DNA from: Conidiobolus incongruus B7586
Taxonomy: Eukaryota; Entomophthoromycota; Entomophthoromycetes; Entomophthorales; Conidiobolaceae
Assembly: GCA_000697335.1 (NCBI GenBank)
Contig: JNEM01009257.1
Coordinates: 1-14,499 of the forward strand
Direction: 5' to 3'
DNA length: 14,499 nucleotides
How positions within the stretch are numbered: position 1 is the first letter of the stretch; each line of letters opens with the position of its first letter. This document shows positions 11,320-14,499 of this stretch, piece after piece. The position numbers and the translations under genes are program-made. The notes below the pieces were generated by a model. That model worked only from the letters and a program-made list of their open reading frames with translations. It did not search any database and was not told the DNA's origin.

Positions 11320-11717
11320 TATAAGTATAGTGGTAGTTAAACTAATATAGTGTAGAAGAAAACTTAATATAAAAATAGTGTGTATAGAATATAATAATAT
11401 AATATAACTATAGTATGCAAGTGTAAACAAAGTTTAATTAAGCTTCAAACTAGGATAAGTCATTAATATATTAAAATTTATATTAGGTAGTGTTAATATC
11501 CTACAATATTAATAGAATATAGTCTCAATTTTAGAAATAGTGTAAAAGTAAAAAATAGTAAGAATTGAGAGAAAAAAGAAGAACCTAGTTTATTAAATAA
11601 TTTAATATTATTTATACAATTAATTTAACTATATAAGTATAAAATAATTATATAATTTATAGTTAATTAGATTATATGAAAATATATATAAGAATTTAAA
11701 GAATTAGTTTTTTAATA
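11320..11717 (-). repeat. 5' LTR of inner retroelement
   Basis: A 398-bp repeat, same length and orientation as 6006-6403. It is bounded inside by the presumed primer-binding region (11302-11319) and outside by the CTATC duplication. Its minus-strand text starts TATTAAAAAACTA, where the other copies keep TGTTAAGAGACTA or TATTAAGAGACTA. Confidence 0.9.
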
Positions 11718-11722
11718 CTATC

Positions 11723-12200
11723 AACAAATCAACAAGTTTTAACCTTTATTTTATTAACTATAATAAACATCCTAACTTAATAATTACTCTAATACTTTAA
11801 ATCAACTTACCTTTAAACATTGTTGAATTTTAATCTAATATCAAACATATTAATTCCCTTGTTAAATTTAACTTAGAAGAAAATTATAGGATTATAGAAT
11901 AAAAATACTTAAAGTTATTTAGAAATCCTCCTAAATATAAAATTAATATGTTTATATATTTAGAACAATTTACCTTTAAACTTACCTTATTTAAATCTAG
12001 CTTAAATCCCAAATATTTACTATTATAATATAGTCCCTATAAAATTTAATCTATTGATTAAAATTTTAAAAATATTACTTTAGAATTACCTTTAACTTTG
12101 AAGATTAACTTTACCTTTCACATATCTAAAATTAAACTATACTTTGAAGATTTTAATATTTTTCTTAATTGATTAAAAACCTTAAAACTAGATCTAATTA
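11723..12200 (+). pseudogene. Integrase C-terminal part of outer retroelement, after the nested insertion
   Basis: Continuation of the outer integrase region. It starts with the stretch equivalent to the STGxSPFxxNYGxHP segment of Ty3/Gypsy integrases (read as YFINYNKHPNL near 11745-11780). It then passes through the GPY/F-type module, whose FTFHISKIKLY block near 12110-12145 matches the PVFHVSxLKxY signature typical of the family. Confidence 0.8.
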
Positions 12201-12204
12201 TTAA

Positions 12205-12345
12205 TTAAGATAGAGAAGAAAAATACTATGCTGAATATATAATTAAGTTAAAATTTATTAGGAATAAACTTTATTTTTATATAAAATAAATAGGTTATCT
12301 TATTAAAGAAGCTATATAAGAACCTTTAGAGAATATTAAGAATAC
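12205..12345 (+). pseudogene. Chromodomain region of outer retroelement
   Basis: Reads EEKYYAEYIIKLKFIR, then LYFYIK and IGYLIKEAI, then EPLENIKN: the chromodomain pattern (E-Y-x-V-E-x-I-L, Y-L-V-K-W-K-G-Y, T-W-E-P-x-E-N-L). A chromodomain at the end of integrase defines the chromovirus branch of Ty3/Gypsy, common in fungi and plants, and is thought to direct integration to heterochromatin. That agrees with finding the family nested inside itself here. It is a fossil. Confidence 0.85.
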
Positions 12346-12400
12346 TTTAACTTATTATACCTATTTGTAAAATTTAAAGAGTGTCTCCTTTAAGAAACTT

Positions 12401-12410
12401 ATTAAGAGAG
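12401..12410 (+). other. Polypurine tract of outer retroelement
   Basis: ATTAAGAGAG directly before the 3' LTR, in the same place as the TTAGGGGAG tract of the inner copy. The position and purine content fit a plus-strand primer site. Confidence 0.55.
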
Positions 12411-12805
12411 TGTTAAAAAACTAGTTCTTTAAATTCTTATATATACTCTTATATAATCTAATTAACTATAAATTATATAATTGATTTATACTTATATAGT
12501 TAAATTAATTTTATAAATTATATTAAATTATTTAATAAACTAGGTTTTTTTTTCTCTCAATTCTTACTATTTTTTACTTTTACACTATTTCTAAAATTGA
12601 GACTATATTCTATTAATATTATAGGATATTAGTATTACCTAATATAAATCTTAATATATCAGTGACTCATCCTAGTTTGAAGCTTAATTAAACTTTGTTT
12701 ACACTTGCACACTACAGCTATGTTATATTACTATATTCTATGCACACTACTTTTATATTAAGTTTTCCTTTATACTATATTAGTTTAACTACCACTACAC
12801 TTATA
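12411..12805 (+). repeat. 3' LTR of outer retroelement
   Basis: A 395-bp repeat beginning TGTTAAAAAACTAG and ending CACTTATA, followed at once by the ATATT duplication. It aligns end to end with the 5' LTR at 1393-1788. Confidence 0.9.
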
Positions 12806-12810
12806 ATATT
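12806..12810. repeat. Target-site duplication, right side of outer retroelement
   Basis: ATATT, the partner of ATATC at 1388-1392. Tc1 copy B carries a single ATATT at the equivalent point (14373-14377), with no insertion. Confidence 0.8.
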
Positions 12811-12923
12811 AATAAAAAAAATTAAAAATATATATAAAATATTATATAAAATAATAACAAAAAAAGAAAAAAGATATAGTTATATATTATTAAATATATC
12901 CCTTTATCTCAAAAACTCACAAA

Positions 12924-12934
12924 TTTATAACTTA
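12924..12934. repeat. Terminal inverted repeat, inner end of Tc1 copy A
   Basis: TTTATAACTTA, the reverse complement of TAAGTTATAAA at 159-169, with a TA dinucleotide at its outer edge as expected for Tc1/mariner. Confidence 0.6.
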
Positions 12935-13139
12935 TCTTAATTAAATTTTAAAGGTTAATATTTTTCCTCATAATTTACTAAATATATTTAAATATATTTA
13001 TTTATAATTAAATTATATATTTTCATTATATATTATAGTTTTAAGTAATTTAATATATATAATTATTTTAGTTATTAATTAAAATATATATATTTTTAAT
13101 TTTATAACTTACTTTTCTAAATTAGTATATATTAACTTA
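12935..13139. other. AT-only spacer between the two Tc1-like copies
   Basis: About 205 bases almost entirely A and T separate the copies. No open frame or RNA is visible. Near its right edge, TTATAACTTACTTT (13102-13115) equals the right end of copy B and its outside flank (14486-14499), so a stray transposon terminus may lie here, facing the start of copy B. Confidence 0.5.
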
Positions 13140-13150
13140 TAAGTTATAAA
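13140..13150. repeat. Terminal inverted repeat, left end of Tc1 copy B
   Basis: TAAGTTATAAA, exactly 12,981 bases from the same motif in copy A and inverted relative to 14485-14495. Similarity with copy A continues ~20 bp to the left (TTAGTATATATTAAC against TTAGTATACACTAAC), so the true end may be further out. Confidence 0.6.
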
Positions 13151-13353
13151 ATTAATAATACAAATATCCCTTTTAATATCTTAATTAATTTTAATTTAAA
13201 TAAACTTTAATTAAATTATATAATTAATAAATATTTTTTATTTATCATATAATATATAAAGTTGAATTTAATTAATTTTAAATTGATATATTAAAACTAA
13301 AAGTATATCTAAAATAATTTATAAATTTGTAAATTTTAATGTTAATAGAAAAA

Positions 13354-14310
13354 CTAATATCTAGTATATCTATCTTCTGTTTTTCTAACTTTTTTGAATT
13401 TATTAAGCATGAAATTAACTAGCTTCTTATATTAAACAAAATTAATATTATTCCAAGCTTTTTAAATATACTTTCAAAGTTGATTTAGATTTTTTGTTAA
13501 GGGGAAAGCTTTAATTAATTTTTTTAATTAATTTTAAAGATGTTAAATTGGGTTAAGATAAAAAAATTCAAGAGATTATTTTATAATAATTATTTTGTCA
13601 TTTTTAAGCTATTTATAATAAAACTTATTATGTATCAAAAAATATTATCATATTAAAAACTAATATTTGATTTATTTAACCTATATCAATCAATAGTTTT
13701 TTTAATTTATTATTTAAAATACTTTAGTATATCTTAATACTAATTCCCCCATTAACCTTATAAATATACCTTATACTTGAAAATAATATATATATCCCTA
13801 AATTATAATTAACCTATTATTATATTTTTGGGTTATAATAACATAATGATTATAAAGTGGTTTTTTATCTTTTTTAAAATATCTAACTTTTTTATTCAAT
13901 TTATTAAAATATATCTTTGTTTTATTAAACTATATAATTTTATATTAGTTAATTTTAATTTAATTCTAATATTGATATTTAAATTATCATTTAACTTAAA
14001 AATGGGATTATATTAGTTAGGGATGTTTTTTCTTAAAGCATAAATAATATTTATTCTAATATAAAGTATATATAATAGTAGTATTATTAATTAATATTTT
14101 TGTATAATTTTATAATTTTATTGAATTTTTAAAGTAATATTATATTTACTTATATTAATTAATCTACAAATATACTCTTTATCATACTTGTTTATAATCT
14201 TAATATATCTATTTTTTGGTTTAGGTATTTTTTTAATATTACTCTTAATAACACTAGCTATAATAAATTAACTAATATTAGTAATTGTAATAATTCACAA
14301 GTTGATTTAT
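13354..14310 (-). pseudogene. Tc1-type DD34E transposase pseudogene (copy B)
   Basis: Second decayed copy of the transposase. On the minus strand the first acidic box reads I*FNKTKIYF with the catalytic position at 13923-13925 (Asn), at the copy A offset. The second box has its Asp at 13647-13649, within DN. The LNPI*HL box near 13531-13560 marks the third acidic position at 13543-13545, now a stop. The C-terminus is better kept than in copy A over AFPLTKNLNQL, and ends RYTRY with the stop at 13354-13356, the exact equivalent of copy A's stop. The second and third boxes are out of frame with each other by one base, unlike copy A, so the two copies carry independent small indels. The start is not identifiable. 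It is non-functional. Confidence 0.83.
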
Positions 14311-14372
14311 TTTTATTATAAACCTAATTAATATATAAGTGAACATTTTTAGAAAAAAATTTGAACATTATA

Positions 14373-14377
14373 ATATT
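14373..14377. other. Unoccupied retroelement target site in Tc1 copy B
   Basis: A single ATATT at the position equivalent to the 1388-1392/12806-12810 duplication of copy A (local offset 12,985). It serves as an internal empty-site control for the outer retroelement insertion. Confidence 0.75.
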
Positions 14378-14484
14378 AATTTTAAAGTATTAGTTAATAA
14401 TTTTATAATATATATAATATAACAAAAAAAGAAAATATATATAAGTTTTGTTATTTATATCTCTTAAACTTATAAACCTATTAA

Positions 14485-14495
14485 TTTATAACTTA
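14485..14495. repeat. Terminal inverted repeat, right end of Tc1 copy B
   Basis: TTTATAACTTA, the inverted partner of 13140-13150. The window ends four bases later (CTTT), so the outer flank cannot be examined. Confidence 0.6.
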
Positions 14496-14499
14496 CTTT

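Larger units (their letters stand above)
6006..11717 (-). mobile_element. Ty3/Gypsy chromovirus fossil (inner), minus strand
   Basis: A second member of the same chromovirus family, inserted in reverse orientation into the integrase region of the outer copy. LTRs at 6006-6403 and 11320-11717 are each 398 bp, and the 5-bp duplication is at 6001-6005 and 11718-11722; total length is 5,712 bp. The minus strand carries gag, zinc knuckle, protease, reverse transcriptase, RNase H, integrase and chromodomain in the same order and spacing as the outer copy. It is structurally whole from end to end but broken throughout, with dozens of interruptions. As the youngest insertion it must have arrived after the outer one, yet it looks similarly decayed. 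Confidence 0.92.
1393..12805 (+). mobile_element. Ty3/Gypsy chromovirus fossil (outer), split by a nested relative
   Basis: LTR retroelement of the Ty3/Gypsy (Metaviridae) chromovirus group, plus-strand sense, inserted into Tc1 copy A. It has LTRs at 1393-1788 and 12411-12805, a 5-bp target duplication, and between them gag with a zinc knuckle, protease, reverse transcriptase, RNase H, integrase and a C-terminal chromodomain, in the order typical of Ty3/Gypsy. A second family member (6006-11717) sits in its integrase region; without it and its duplication the element is ~5,696 bp, close to the 5,712 bp of the inner copy. It is thoroughly broken, with dozens of interruptions spread over all coding regions. 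The age cannot be read from LTR divergence because mutation here is near saturation; it is older than the inner copy and younger than the Tc1-like copy it interrupts. Confidence 0.92.
12806..12934 (-). mobile_element. Tc1/mariner-like transposon copy A, smaller part
   Basis: The transposase-upstream end of copy A, separated from the rest by the 11.4-kb retroelement insertion. It aligns with copy B at 14373-14495: the shared ACAAAAAAAGAAAA is at 12857 here and 14422 there, and AATTTATAACTTA is found at the end of both. It ends with the inverted repeat TTTATAACTTA at 12924-12934. I find no coding signal in it; the insertion fell in the untranslated end of the transposon rather than in the transposase. 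Confidence 0.78.
13140..14495 (-). mobile_element. Tc1/mariner-like DNA transposon copy B
   Basis: An uninterrupted ~1,356-bp copy of the same transposon as copy A, in the same orientation. It is bounded by TAAGTTATAAA at 13140-13150 and TTTATAACTTA at 14485-14495; the inverted match extends to about 16 of 17 positions with one gap (AAGTTATAAAATTAATA against AAGTTATAAATTAATA). It preserves the empty version of the site into which the retroelement entered copy A. It contains no intact frame and cannot make its own transposase. Confidence 0.82.

Noticed and set aside
1393-12805. CRISPR array, tRNA, rRNA or riboswitch within the repeats
   Set aside because: No regularly spaced short repeats with unique spacers and no cloverleaf or rRNA-like sequence were seen; all direct and inverted repeats are explained by LTRs, nested copies and the Tc1 pair.
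1393-12805. A single larger or novel virus-like element of 11.4 kb
   Set aside because: Internal LTRs at 6006-6403 and 11320-11717, a second target duplication, and reverse-complement collinearity show two ordinary ~5.7-kb chromoviruses, one inside the other.
12695-12940. Open frame of 81 codons on the plus strand
   Set aside because: It starts inside the 3' LTR of the outer retroelement, crosses the target duplication and runs into the end of Tc1 copy A. It is low complexity (Ile/Leu/Tyr/Lys), has no ribosomal or promoter context, and is a chance frame.
13828-14016. Open frame of 62 codons on the plus strand
   Set aside because: It is antisense to the decayed Tc1 transposase, which explains the sequence better. 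The translation is Ile/Phe/Leu/Asn-rich and is not conserved as an open frame in copy A.
13140-14495. A classical short-period satellite or centromeric repeat
   Set aside because: The repeated unit contains a recognisable transposase and terminal inverted repeats, and only two copies are visible; a transposon pair is the simpler reading.
1-14499. Mitochondrial or plastid genome fragment, suggested by the very high A+T
   Set aside because: No organellar genes, tRNAs or rRNAs are visible, and LTR chromoviruses and Tc1 transposons with target duplications are nuclear.
1-14499. Naturally AT-rich genome (for example anaerobic gut fungi or Plasmodium-like) instead of repeat-directed mutation
   Set aside because: Not fully excluded, but the conserved Trp, Gln, Asp and Glu positions of the Tc1-like transposase are hit in a transition-type pattern, which points to directed C-to-T/G-to-A mutation rather than neutral AT drift alone.

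Overview
The window is about 14.5 kb of extremely AT-rich DNA (roughly 15% G+C by eye) with no intact gene and no RNA gene that I can recognise. Nearly everything is nested, decayed transposable elements. Ty3/Gypsy chromovirus-type retroelements, Tc1-type DNA transposons and very heavy transition-type decay (conserved Trp, Gln, Asp and Glu codons turned into stops, Asn or Lys) fit an AT-rich repeat block of a filamentous fungus that mutates repeats, by RIP or a similar process. That assignment is inferred; no host gene is present to test it.

Layout. Two direct copies of a ~1.36 kb Tc1-like element (transposase on the minus strand) form the base layer. Copy A runs from about 159 to 12934 and is split; copy B runs from about 13140 to 14495 and is continuous. 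They match over their whole length at a nearly constant offset (~12,981-12,985). The transposase shows Tc1 DD34E spacing. Copy A is split at 1392/12806 by a Ty3/Gypsy chromovirus fossil on the plus strand (1393-12805) with ~396-bp LTRs and a 5-bp target duplication. That element is split at 6005/11718 by a second member of the same family in the opposite orientation (6006-11717) with 398-bp LTRs and its own 5-bp duplication.

Once the insertions are removed the lengths agree: outer retroelement ~5,696 bp against inner 5,712 bp; Tc1 copy A ~1,358 bp against copy B ~1,356 bp. The order of events is therefore Tc1-like copies first, then the plus-strand chromovirus, then the minus-strand chromovirus, followed by (or together with) saturating C-to-T/G-to-A mutation.

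Both retroelements keep the order gag (with zinc knuckle), protease, reverse transcriptase, RNase H, integrase, chromodomain. Both are dead, with dozens of interruptions each. Nothing here works together as a living system. The points of interest are the stratigraphy, a paralogous empty site, an apparent total absence of CpG, and a base skew that follows the sense strand of each retroelement.
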